63,649 nucleotides of DNA. Source: CAZJHX01 sp964545715. Its GTDB lineage: Bacteria > Myxococcota_A > UBA9042 > GCA-2863065. Shown here piece after piece: positions 51,801 through 61,158 of this stretch. Under the pieces are notes generated by a model. It was given only the letters and a program-made list of their open reading frames with translations. It was not told where the DNA came from and searched no databases. The translations under genes and the position numbers were made by a program. The stretch is taken from the NCBI GenBank assembly GCA_964545715.1, contig CAZJHX010000054.1, forward strand, positions 1 through 63,649, written 5' to 3'. Position 1 is the first letter of the stretch. Every line of letters starts with the position of its first letter.

Positions 51801-52546
51801 TTGGCGTTGGCGGAGCTGTTGGTAAAGCGCGCCGAGATGGGCTCAGAGAGGTCCTCGGATGCGGCGCCCAGGTCGAACCGCACGTTGCTGTGGTTGAACT
51901 CGTGACACGCGGGCGACATGCACGAGTTCGTGACCAGCACCGGCAGCACGGCTTCCTTGAAGAACCGACCGGCCTCGCCACCCTCGAGCGGCTCCGGCTG
52001 CGACTCGCGGGCGCCCCGCTCCAGGTCGATCCAGTCCCTCAGCGCGCGGTAGCCGGGGTCGGTCTGCCCCGAGAAGATGTCGCCTCCCAGGTGCACCAGC
52101 CCGCCGGCCGTCTGCGAGAGGGGCTTGCGCAGCATGAGACTGAAGCGCGGCGGATAGCGCACGTCTACCCGGGGCTGAACGACGCCTTTGCGCTCTCGCC
52201 CGCCGAACATGGCGTCATACGCGGCGCGCAGCTGGGCCGGCGTCGTGATCGCGCCGGTCGCCTCGTCCACCGGAACGAAGAAGCTCATCTCCTCCGGATG
52301 AGCGCCGGCGCCAAGCTCTTCAAACGACGCCGCCGGCTGCACGTGGCAGCCGTATTTCTCACCCTCGACCGCACCGCCGCACGACCGCGCCAGAAGCGGC
52401 GCCACCGTCCGGACAAACAGGTCAAAGCCTGCGTCCTGCTCGAGCTGGGGCGCGTCGACGACCGGAGCGACCGCAACAGGTGTGTCGGTGCACGCCGCGA
52501 CCAGCCAGAGAACAGCGGGGGCGAGCCATCGCCACCGCGATCTCAC
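48890..52546 (-). CDS. HzsA-like multihaem beta-propeller lipoprotein (module B)
   Basis: 1218 residues, lipobox VAAC at about residue 19. N-terminal haem-like sites are CGGAVEGEKYGCH (56-68, an 11-residue spacer) and CMSPACH (209-215, CX4CH). The middle propeller includes VFFASLRNTGYARHRPVFN, THRGNRSRLRIY and PMPDGSVLASY. The C-terminal part has SDTPYVYQSLNSDRMALRGL before CAACH (1028), then CGAACH (1054, CX3CH) and CVACH (1099). Same plan as module A with one more haem site. The HzsA resemblance is at the level of domain order and the motif before the haem; identity cannot be measured here. It overlaps the DAHP synthase fusion by 4 bases. Confidence 0.72.
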   Translation of the reverse strand: MRSRWRWLAPAVLWLVAACTDTPVAVAPVVDAPQLEQDAGFDLFVRTVAPLLARSCGGAVEGEKYGCHVQPAASFEELGAGAHPEEMSFFVPVDEATGAITTPAQLRAAYDAMFGGRERKGVVQPRVDVRYPPRFSLMLRKPLSQTAGGLVHLGGDIFSGQTDPGYRALRDWIDLERGARESQPEPLEGGEAGRFFKEAVLPVLVTNSCMSPACHEFNHSNVRFDLGAASEDLSEPISARFTNSSANANRRSALGLITKQLYLTGDVSKSRFMAKALPLAKGGVLHKGGNDAFFDGPEDPDFKTLVRWAELERKALVARTTIAGQAVRPNDVGRVQGVLFVRRPIDQARRFLDPGRYMGGGDLWVLPVRPGETPATAAGPAFNLTARFHPDSDADIREPDVRYDGRAVLFAMRIGKDDALNIYELSLDDELQYVDGSLRRLTYGPTAVDGVRVHFTDPTWVPDPEDAEAATAGLELTRADVVFASNLAGEVAPAEEYGVLGEVDAATPDTIEDWERHEPDGAYVGRRLRVLAADGSARVRRITSWDNRTADQTPQPTRIGLDRPLKPAPEPGAHYVIERERGDRAEFLPAYSVYGVARSEPGEEQASYEKTLVRITHSPNHELDLSVRSTGEVFFASLRNTGYARHRPVFNVGRNRRQLDKAFSFPTHRGNRSRLRIYADYHELPGGNDIFAALAPDSVWGSGALHVADHQLGCMFEPGNPVDGAKWLWQGYGRSGVGDTPAHPRAVPVVSELFPRFGPAAITDHGFSPGGTYRDPRPMPDGSVLASYAAGPIVLSDPAARPDFDLVTVVPDHGLYGAPGGLGLPGVRVEPIPGAAGEGTAEVQAVPIMVRLKERIRGARRTAEDRYIRPAGHTADTRPATFCEKNYRVIDSFIEDNIPNGKHVTYERDPVTGKVVTPMDKVAFVRIVEGLAWTPEQVNGLDPRRIANRDAQSTRVSNGIHPAKRIIAEVALDETGGVCFPIPSDTPYVYQSLNSDRMALRGLKRWFFTSPNEYFATSVPHDLSFQQCAACHGSMTGRPQDTYGPMDHLTPGGCGAACHAERDRAAKAYEFDDQPVFEAVERVAVTFRDQVQPILDGHCVACHGSRTKAAGLDLSGTPTRYYSRGYETLMALNPSAGGNYDDKRYVSERQALAIESYLIEKLYGRELKARRALEGDVPHPSQALIDQASAAVTPLTDAQRLTIARWIDLGAVFRMPEP

Positions 52547-54942
52547 GGCTGCTCTCCGCGACAGAGCCCGGTGACCTCCAGCTCAAAGAGCAGGTCATCG
52601 CGGCACACGTCGGCATAGGTCGCGATAGCGGGAAGCCGTGGGATGAGACCCAACTCAACCAGCCGCTGATGGGCGCGCCAGGTCACCTCGTTCTTGGAGA
52701 AGAGCACGGCCGATACAACATCCCCGAGCCCCGCACCGGCGTCCTGCAGCACGGCCGCCGCATCCGCGTACGACTCGATCAGCTGGCCCTGAGGATCATC
52801 GATGTAGATGGTGTTGCCCTCGGTGTCGATGCTGGCCGTACCGGACACCAGAATCATCCGGTCGGGCCGGCCTCCCACCGTCATGCCGCGCGAGAAAGCC
52901 GAGCCGTACTCGTACGCCTCGTTCTGCCGATCGGTGCGCAGCACGCGGAAGGGCGGGCCCAGGTCCTCGTCGCGCGAGGCGATGGCCAGCACGTCCATGA
53001 AGCACTCGGCCCCCAGCGGATGGCCGCCCTGGATGCCGGTGCTGGCCGGCGGGTCGAAGGGGCGATCGGGTCGCATGATGCCCACAGCCTCGAAGAAGTT
53101 GCGCCGCGACACGTTGAAGTCGTCGTACCACTCCAACAGCCGGTCGATGTAGATCCATGTGCGGGTGACGTCCTGGAACCGGAAGCCGTGCGCAGCCAAC
53201 AGGTCGTTTGCGCCTGTGAACATGCCCGAAGCCTGCTCCGGGGCGTCGACAAACGGGCCTGTCACACCGGTCAGCATCATCATGCGCAGACCCGCCGTTT
53301 CCAGCAGTCGCCCCACGGGGGCGCCGTCGAGGTGCACGGTCTCGCAAGCCCCGTGCGCGGTCGTCCACACCTGCACGCCGGCGACCAACCCACCGATGCA
53401 CGGCCGCTGACCAACGTACGAGAAGGGCAGCTTCGGGTCGATCCCCACGTCCGACAGGGCGACTGCACGCGCAGCACCGGTGGCCGCCACCCCATCGAGC
53501 TCCCCAAAGACCTTCTCGTGGAACAGCGGCTCCCCGTGCTCCGCCAGCCGCCGGGCGATCCCGCGGTAGAAGGCGCCGATGGCCTCCTCGGTCTCCAGAG
53601 GCTGCGTCGCGGCAAACGTATGAATGGTCACCGCGGCGTCCTGCACACGCACCGACGCCCGGTGCACGCGCATGGGTGGAGGCGGCTCGGGCGACACGGG
53701 CGTCATCACGCCCGACGCGGCGTGCCGACCGTTGCGACCGAAGACGCAGACCGCCAGGGGGCCCATGGGCATGCAATAGAGCTCCTGGTCGGTGCCGTCC
53801 AAGGTGAACCGGGAGTACGCGCTGGCGCCGGCTTCGCCCGAGAAGAGCTCAGTCGTGCAGCCGTGACGACAGGGAAGGCCGGTGGCGCCCTCCATCGACC
53901 CCACGACGTCCCAGCATGAGCGCCCGACGCCGTCACCGCACATGCGACGGGCCTCAGGGCTTTGAGACACCACGGTGCCGTCGGTTGTCGCGACAACGAC
54001 GGCGGGGCTGTCAGCGACGACAACCCCGGGCTCCAGGTCCGGCCCGGTGCCGTCGCAGGAGATCGAGAGCAGCCGGCGCACCTGGTCCATGTGGGTGAGG
54101 ATGTCGGCCTTGAGCTCGCCAAACTGCTGCAGGCTGATCTGCTGCTCCGCGTCCGAGCAGGCAGTGTCCGGCTCGGGGTGCACCTCGATCATCACGCCGT
54201 GAGCGCCGACACCGAACGCAGCCTCGACCATCGGCGCCAGAATGTCGCGGCGCCCGGCAGCATGGCTGACGTCGACCACCACCGGCAGCCGGGTGCGCGT
54301 CCGGACGATCGGCACCGACGACAGGTCGAGCGTGGCGCGCGTCTCCCGGCAAAACGTGCGGATGCCGCGCTCGCACATGATGATCCGGTCGTTGCCCTCG
54401 TTGGCGATGTACTCGGCGGCGTGGATCCACTCGTCGATCGTGGCGGTGAAAGCCCGCTTCAACAGCACCGGCTTCCCGGCCCGCCCGACCGCGCGCAGCA
54501 GATCGTAGTGCTGCATGGAGCGCGCCCCAATCTGGAGAATGTCGGCATACCGCGCCACCAGCGGGACCCGCTCAGGCGTCATCACTTCGGTGACCGTGAC
54601 CAGATCGTGGCGCCTGGCGACCTCCGAGATGATCTGCAGCCCCTCTTCGCCAAGACCCTGAAACGCGTACGGGGAGGTCCGCGGCTTGTAGGCCCCGCCG
54701 CGCACAAACCCGATCCCCATAGCCGCCAGCCGCCGCGCCGCCAGCTCAAACTGACTGCGACTCTCGATAGCGCAGGGTCCGGCGATATACACGGGGCTGT
54801 CACCGCCGATGCACCGGCCGCGAATGGTCACCCGCACCTGCGGTCCCCCCTCGGCGCTGACGCTCAGATGTGGAGGCCTGGAATCCAGAGCCCGGCGCGA
54901 CGGCTCGCCCGGGTCCGCGGTGTAATCCAACTCGCGAGGCAT
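52543..54942 (-). CDS. DAHP synthase - PAS-like - chorismatase-like triple fusion
   Basis: 799 residues, cytosolic. Residues ~1-295 are an AroF-beta type DAHP synthase: GPCAIES (55-61), GAYKPRTSPYAFQG, LLKRAF, MCERG, DVSHAAGRRD and MIEVHPEPD, keeping metal ligands Cys, His and Glu. Residues ~310-405 are a PAS-like domain (GVGRSCWDVVG, GLPCRHGC, LAVCVF) shared with the LuxR protein at 43613. Residues ~425-799 resemble FkbO/Hyg5/XanB2 chorismatases of the RidA-like fold (TRTWIYIDRLLEWYDDFNVSR, RQNEAYEYGSAFSRG, LVSGTASI). The fusion joins the first shikimate step with a chorismate-consuming step and a sensor. First gene of operon B. Confidence 0.8.
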   Translation of the reverse strand: MPRELDYTADPGEPSRRALDSRPPHLSVSAEGGPQVRVTIRGRCIGGDSPVYIAGPCAIESRSQFELAARRLAAMGIGFVRGGAYKPRTSPYAFQGLGEEGLQIISEVARRHDLVTVTEVMTPERVPLVARYADILQIGARSMQHYDLLRAVGRAGKPVLLKRAFTATIDEWIHAAEYIANEGNDRIIMCERGIRTFCRETRATLDLSSVPIVRTRTRLPVVVDVSHAAGRRDILAPMVEAAFGVGAHGVMIEVHPEPDTACSDAEQQISLQQFGELKADILTHMDQVRRLLSISCDGTGPDLEPGVVVADSPAVVVATTDGTVVSQSPEARRMCGDGVGRSCWDVVGSMEGATGLPCRHGCTTELFSGEAGASAYSRFTLDGTDQELYCMPMGPLAVCVFGRNGRHAASGVMTPVSPEPPPPMRVHRASVRVQDAAVTIHTFAATQPLETEEAIGAFYRGIARRLAEHGEPLFHEKVFGELDGVAATGAARAVALSDVGIDPKLPFSYVGQRPCIGGLVAGVQVWTTAHGACETVHLDGAPVGRLLETAGLRMMMLTGVTGPFVDAPEQASGMFTGANDLLAAHGFRFQDVTRTWIYIDRLLEWYDDFNVSRRNFFEAVGIMRPDRPFDPPASTGIQGGHPLGAECFMDVLAIASRDEDLGPPFRVLRTDRQNEAYEYGSAFSRGMTVGGRPDRMILVSGTASIDTEGNTIYIDDPQGQLIESYADAAAVLQDAGAGLGDVVSAVLFSKNEVTWRAHQRLVELGLIPRLPAIATYADVCRDDLLFELEVTGLCRGEQP

Positions 54943-55039
54943 AACTGCTCCTGCGCTACTTTCTGTGTGCTGTCCCTCTCTCTGGTAGTCAGATTACGAA
55001 CGGCAAACGCTACGCGCATCAGCCGATCGGCACCCGCAC

Positions 55040-55055
55040 ATTGGCCTAGGCCAAT
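55040..55055. promoter_or_regulatory. 16-base perfect palindrome upstream of operon B
   Basis: ATTGGCCTAGGCCAAT is a perfect 16-base palindrome 98 bases before the start of the DAHP synthase fusion, in the 165-base gap behind the kinase gene. It is a good operator candidate for the operon. A diverged version precedes operon A (41870-41885). Confidence 0.45.
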
Positions 55056-55089
55056 TGATGGGTGTTTTTTGCCGTCGCGTTTTTTGCGC

Positions 55090-55107
55090 TACCGGATCCG
55101 GGTCCGG
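55090..55107. other. short inverted repeat after kinase stop
   Basis: ACCGGA and TCCGGT flank 6 bases immediately after the kinase-gene stop on the minus strand. No T-tract follows in that direction, so it is at best a weak terminator. Confidence 0.25.
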
Positions 55108-58100
55108 TTACTGCGCCTGGTACCACAGCCAGAACGCCATGGTCGTGTCGCTGAAGAGGGCGTTGTTGAAGGGATCGTCCGGCTTGTTGGGAGACTTGGA
55201 GCCCAGCAGGGTGCTGACGTCGCCGTTGAGCGCCATCCACGCGCGGACGTCGTGAGCCGCCGCCTTGTCTTCCGGCGCCTGGCTCGCGTCCAGCACGACA
55301 CCCGCGATGGCCGAGGCGTAGGCATCCGACGCAGTGGCCGGGTCCAACGGCAGGAAGTCGGTGAGGCCGAAGCCGCCGTCATCACGCTGCTTGGCGCGGA
55401 TGGCCGCCAGCTGGTCGGCCAGCGCGTTGCCGCTGATGAGCCCGCCACCCCACGCCCGGTTGGCGACCAGGTACCACAGCTTGCCGTGCCCGTCGGCGGT
55501 GGCCAGGTTGTCGGCCAGCCAGCTGTGCAGCTTTTGAAGAGCCCCCGACCCGGAGGACGCAGCGTCGCACTCGGGGTGGTTCTGCGCGGCCGCCATCGTG
55601 TACGACACCAGCGCCGCCGCCCAGTAGTTGGACTGGCTCAACTCGAACGGAAAGAGACCAAACGCCCACCAGTCGAAGCCGCCGTCCGGCCGCTGGCTCT
55701 TCCACATGTCCGCGACCGCCTTGCAGGTGGTCTCGGACAGGGACTGGCCCGTCCGGGTCTCGTACATAAGCAGCGTCACGGCGTTGATCACGGCCTCGGT
55801 GGCCTTGGGCTGGCCGGGGTAGAACTGCGAGACGGAGGGCCACGGCACCACGCGCTTTCCGACCTGGGTGATGATGGCCTGCGCGACGCCCAGCCCCTCT
55901 CCGGGCGCCAGCGAGCGCGCCATCATGTACGGCAAGACTCGGACCACCGAGCTCTGCGCGGCGGCAAGCAGGCGTCGATCCGGACTGGGGGTCAATGTAC
56001 GCACCCGCTCCCCAGGCCCGCCAAGCCTGTGCTTCAGCGTGCGCTTTGGGCCCCAGATCCGCACCTCCGGATCGTCCAGCGCGCCTGTCGCAAACCACTG
56101 ACCGCCCGGACCCCAGGCCATACACACCATGCGCCCGACATGGCCGGACAGCGTGTGCAGCGCGGTACCCGTCGCCACCTCCCAGAGCGTGACCTTTCCG
56201 GCGCCCAGGGTTGCAAGCTGGCGCCCGTCCGGAGAAAAGAGCACCTCGTCGACCTCCGCGTGGCCCGGCAGAACTCGGGCCATGCCTCCGACGCTCGCCA
56301 GGCGCTCGATATCCAGCACCGTGTTGCTGGTAGCGCCGCCCGACTCAACCTCCAGATCGGCCGCAGCGCGCAACAGGGCCACGGCCTCAGTGCGCTGGTC
56401 GCGCAGGCGATGACTCTCGGCGCCGATCGTCAGCGTGCGAATGATCAGCTCCGCCTGACGCGACTCCGCCAGCCCCTGGTTGTGGCGCGCCTCGCCCTCC
56501 GCGCGCTCCGCCGCCAGCCCGCGCTCCCGAAACTCCAGCATGGTCGCGTAGGATCCCAGCGCCACGGCAACCAGCACCACGACCGACACCACAGCAGCCC
56601 CCAGACGGATGCGGCGACTGCGGTTGCGCGCCGAAAGCGCCGCATCCAAAAACGCCCTCTCGTCCGCGCCGAGCCTGGGCGCGGACTCCCGACGCCACCG
56701 CAGCGCGTCCTCCAGCGACTCTCCGCGCCAGAGCAGTTGAGCCGGCCGCCCGCGTTCAGACCAGTGCCGCACCGCGGCCCCCAGGCGCTCCATGTGCCGC
56801 CGCTCACCGGCGCTGTCGCTCAGCCACTCGGCCAGCCGCTGCCAGCGCGCGATCAGCGACTCGTGCGCGATTTGGACGACCGCCTCCACGCCATCCCCTC
56901 CGCGCCCGGTGGTGAGCAGCCGCCCGTCCAGCAGGTGCGTCAAGACACGCTCCGCCCGCACCCGGTCCTCAAAGTCTGCGATCAGCTCGCTGCGAGCGAC
57001 GGCCATGCGCGTACCGTCGGCGGTCACCAGCGCACACAACATGGCGCGCGCCACGGCCACGTCGGGCTGGGCCACCAACTCGCCATACACATGCTCGGCG
57101 TGGGCCGCCAACACCCCGGCCACCCCGCCAAGGCGCAGCAACGACTCGCGCATCAGCAGCCGCTGCTTTGTGTCGCGGTGCTCCCACAGCCGACTGACGG
57201 CAAACTGCAGCAGCGGCAGCGGCGCCTCAACACCCTGCACTTCATTGACCATCTGCTCGGCCAGCCCACTCTCCAGCTCATACCCCAGACGGGCGGCAGG
57301 TCCCTCCAGTGTGCGGATCAGCGCATCGTGGCCGGGCGGCCCCAGCGCCATCAGGTTGGCGGTCACGCGGTCGCCCAGGACCGGGTCCTCGGTGCACCGA
57401 TGGATGAAGTCGCTGCGCATCACAAGCAGCACTGAGACCGGGCTGCTCTCGTCATCAGCGGCCGACAGCAGACCTGACGTGAAGGCCACGCGGTCGGCGC
57501 GGTCCGTCACCTGGGTGTACAGCTCCTCAAACTGGTCGACCACCAACAGCACGCGCCCGTGTGCCTCTTCTGCAATACGCCGCAGCGCGCGGCCGGCCAG
57601 CCCCGGGCTCGTCAACAGCGCGCCCGGCCCACGCTTGGCAAACCCACCCTCCAACGCATGGCTCAGCGCGTGATGCAGCGCGGTCAGCGGCGCCGGCCCG
57701 GGCGCCAGGGACAGCACCGTCCACCGCTCGGAGTCATGGCGCAGCAGCGGCGCGATCCCCGCGTGAACCAGCGACGACTTGCCCGCACCGGACGGCCCGA
57801 CCAGCGCCAGCAAGCGCCGCCCCTTGATCGCGCGCACCGCACGCGCCGCCTCCCTGTCTCGGCCAAAAAACCACGCCGCATCGTCGGCACCGTACGACTG
57901 CAGATACCGATAGGGCTCGCCGACCACCTCGTCGCCGCCGAGCAGCCGCCGCTCCAACACCAGCAGCTCGTCCAACATCTGCTGCGCAGACTGAAAACGA
58001 CGGCCCGGCGCCTTGGCCAAGGCACGCTGCACGATGCGGTCGAGCGCGGCCGGCGCCTCAGGCTCAAACTCCGTCATCTCCGGCGCCGCCAGATCAGCGT

Positions 58101-58950
58101 CCAACAAGCCGGACCGGCTGAACGGCATGCGCTGTGTGGTCAGTCGAAAAAGCACCGCGCCCAGCGCCCAGATGTCGACGCGCTCATCCTGACTGGCCCC
58201 CAGCGCCTGCTCCGGCGGCATGTATCCCGGCGTGCCCGAGACCACGCCCGGGGTGTGCGCATGGTCCCCCGGCTCCGGGGCCGTCGTAGACTCGGTGTCC
58301 AGGCGCGCGCTCACAAAGCTCAGCCCGAAATCCAGCACCTTGATCGTGTCGTCTTCCGTCAGAAACACGTTGCCCAGCTTGAGATCGCGATGCACCAACC
58401 CCATCCGGTGGGCGTGAACCAGCGCGCGGGCGATCTGCACCCCGATGCGCACGACCTCCGGCGTGGTGACCGGCCGACGCCTCAAGACCTGATCGAGCGC
58501 CTCGCCCTCCAACAGCTCCAGCACCAGAAAGGGCAGCCCGTTCCAGTTGCCGAATTGGTGAATGGTGACGATGTTGGGGTGGCGCAGACGAGCGGTCGCG
58601 CGCGCCTCACGCTCAAACGCTTTGAGCGCCGCGTCCCAGTGGGCTCCGACGGGCCGCACCAGCTTGACCGCGACCCGCCTGCCCAGCTTGAGATCGCGCG
58701 CGATGTGGACGTGACCCATACCGCCCTGCGCCAGAAAGCGGATGATCTCGAAGTCGTCGCCCACCACCGTACCCGGCGCAGGCCGAGCGCCGGCCTCCAG
58801 CTCCGCGACCACACTGACCTCAGTGTGCCAGTCCCGGGCGAACTGAGGCACAGAGATCTCGCCGTCCGGCGCGATAGTCGGGGCGTCGATCTCAGACTCC
58901 TCGGACGGTGGCCTCACCTCGTCGTCCGGGCGCGGTGGCTCGTTCGTCAC
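55108..58950 (-). CDS. Ser/Thr kinase - STAND ATPase - partial WD40 - toroid-like chimaera
   Basis: 1280 residues. Kinase domain ~65-325 (AQGGMGHVHIAR, AVKLVRP, HRDLKLGNV, DFGLS, PPEQ). AAA/STAND NTPase ~355-700 with P-loop GPSGAGKSS at 385-393 and LLVVDQFEELYT. One transmembrane helix near 815. Then only two or three WD40-like blades (about 900-1000: LFSPDGRQLATLG, LHTLSGHVGRM). Near residue 1005 the sequence switches to a different fold: RPDGGFDWWAFGLFPFELSQ and SNYWAAALVSYTMA resemble an alpha-toroid (prenyltransferase/squalene-cyclase-like) module found in exported planctomycete proteins. A full WD40 propeller would be expected, so a deletion-fusion is likely. Divergent from the sigma54 activator. 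Confidence 0.8.
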   Translation of the reverse strand: MTNEPPRPDDEVRPPSEESEIDAPTIAPDGEISVPQFARDWHTEVSVVAELEAGARPAPGTVVGDDFEIIRFLAQGGMGHVHIARDLKLGRRVAVKLVRPVGAHWDAALKAFEREARATARLRHPNIVTIHQFGNWNGLPFLVLELLEGEALDQVLRRRPVTTPEVVRIGVQIARALVHAHRMGLVHRDLKLGNVFLTEDDTIKVLDFGLSFVSARLDTESTTAPEPGDHAHTPGVVSGTPGYMPPEQALGASQDERVDIWALGAVLFRLTTQRMPFSRSGLLDADLAAPEMTEFEPEAPAALDRIVQRALAKAPGRRFQSAQQMLDELLVLERRLLGGDEVVGEPYRYLQSYGADDAAWFFGRDREAARAVRAIKGRRLLALVGPSGAGKSSLVHAGIAPLLRHDSERWTVLSLAPGPAPLTALHHALSHALEGGFAKRGPGALLTSPGLAGRALRRIAEEAHGRVLLVVDQFEELYTQVTDRADRVAFTSGLLSAADDESSPVSVLLVMRSDFIHRCTEDPVLGDRVTANLMALGPPGHDALIRTLEGPAARLGYELESGLAEQMVNEVQGVEAPLPLLQFAVSRLWEHRDTKQRLLMRESLLRLGGVAGVLAAHAEHVYGELVAQPDVAVARAMLCALVTADGTRMAVARSELIADFEDRVRAERVLTHLLDGRLLTTGRGGDGVEAVVQIAHESLIARWQRLAEWLSDSAGERRHMERLGAAVRHWSERGRPAQLLWRGESLEDALRWRRESAPRLGADERAFLDAALSARNRSRRIRLGAAVVSVVVLVAVALGSYATMLEFRERGLAAERAEGEARHNQGLAESRQAELIIRTLTIGAESHRLRDQRTEAVALLRAAADLEVESGGATSNTVLDIERLASVGGMARVLPGHAEVDEVLFSPDGRQLATLGAGKVTLWEVATGTALHTLSGHVGRMVCMAWGPGGQWFATGALDDPEVRIWGPKRTLKHRLGGPGERVRTLTPSPDRRLLAAAQSSVVRVLPYMMARSLAPGEGLGVAQAIITQVGKRVVPWPSVSQFYPGQPKATEAVINAVTLLMYETRTGQSLSETTCKAVADMWKSQRPDGGFDWWAFGLFPFELSQSNYWAAALVSYTMAAAQNHPECDAASSGSGALQKLHSWLADNLATADGHGKLWYLVANRAWGGGLISGNALADQLAAIRAKQRDDGGFGLTDFLPLDPATASDAYASAIAGVVLDASQAPEDKAAAHDVRAWMALNGDVSTLLGSKSPNKPDDPFNNALFSDTTMAFWLWYQAQ

Positions 58951-58971
58951 CGACTATCCTAATGCTCCATG

Positions 58972-58987
58972 AGTGTGAGTCGACACT
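58972..58987. promoter_or_regulatory. short inverted repeat in kinase/activator divergent promoter
   Basis: AGTGT and ACACT flank 6 bases in the 54-base gap between the two divergent genes. Possible shared operator; weak. Confidence 0.2.
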
Positions 58988-59004
58988 AACACGAGAGCGC
59001 CCAG

Positions 59005-60633
<1,629 letters not shown>

Positions 60634-60872
60634 CCGCCGGAGCCCTACCCCGCAGACGCCGCCCGTGGTAACGCCGGCCAGACCGCCTGCGAATAGGTCC
60701 GGGCGGGCCGGCACGAAACCGACACGGGCCCGGCCGCATCAACATGTTTACGGCGCAGTCTCAGCCGCTCCCATCCTCGAGACCAACGTCCCACATTGAG
60801 ATATCGGTGAGACTCGACACACGGCTAACCACCTGAATTTGCTCAGCCCCAACGCTGGCACGCGATGCGCTC

Positions 60873-61148
60873 TCACCCAGCTCGACGGGGCGGCTTCAAG
60901 GTCACATCCTGTCGGGAGTGGCCCTGCGGCAGAGGGAAGATCGGCACCGGAGCGCGTGGGCGATGTGCCGGCTCCCGATAGGCCTGCCGTGGGCAGATGA
61001 TCTCGGTGCGGCAGACCGGCAGGCGGGTCGCTGCGAGGCGTTGGCCGTCCAGTTCGAACACCACATCGTACAGATAGGGGCCGCGAGGTGACGCACACGA
61101 GGCGAGACACACGGCAAGCGCGCACGTGACTACCTTCAGCGCGGTCAC
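60873..61148 (-). CDS. small lipoprotein of unknown function
   Basis: 91 residues from a GTG at 61148, 10 bases after the fibrinogen-like gene. Signal peptide with lipobox LASC. The mature part has YDVVFELDGQRL and two cysteines (CRTEIIC) then a Pro-rich tail. No family recognised. It is probably co-transcribed with the fibrinogen-like gene. The 239 bases between its stop and the activator gene hold nothing I can identify. Confidence 0.55.
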   Translation of the reverse strand: MTALKVVTCALAVCLASCASPRGPYLYDVVFELDGQRLAATRLPVCRTEIICPRQAYREPAHRPRAPVPIFPLPQGHSRQDVTLKPPRRAG

Positions 61149-61158
61149 GGCGCCCGGG

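Noticed and set aside
35262..52546. Calling the organism an anammox bacterium or the proteins true hydrazine synthase
   Set aside because: No hydrazine dehydrogenase, HAO-like octahaem or anammoxosome genes are seen, the homology is architectural, and the expected Tyr haem ligand seems absent.
55057..55090. T-runs between operon B and the kinase gene as an intrinsic terminator
   Set aside because: The T-runs are on the plus strand, while both flanking genes are transcribed leftward, and no stable hairpin precedes them in the plus direction.
53962..57435. Very long plus-strand open frame (over 1100 codons)
   Set aside because: It is the antisense shadow of the DAHP synthase fusion and the kinase gene, caused by high GC. 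Composition is Arg/His/Gln-rich with no motif.
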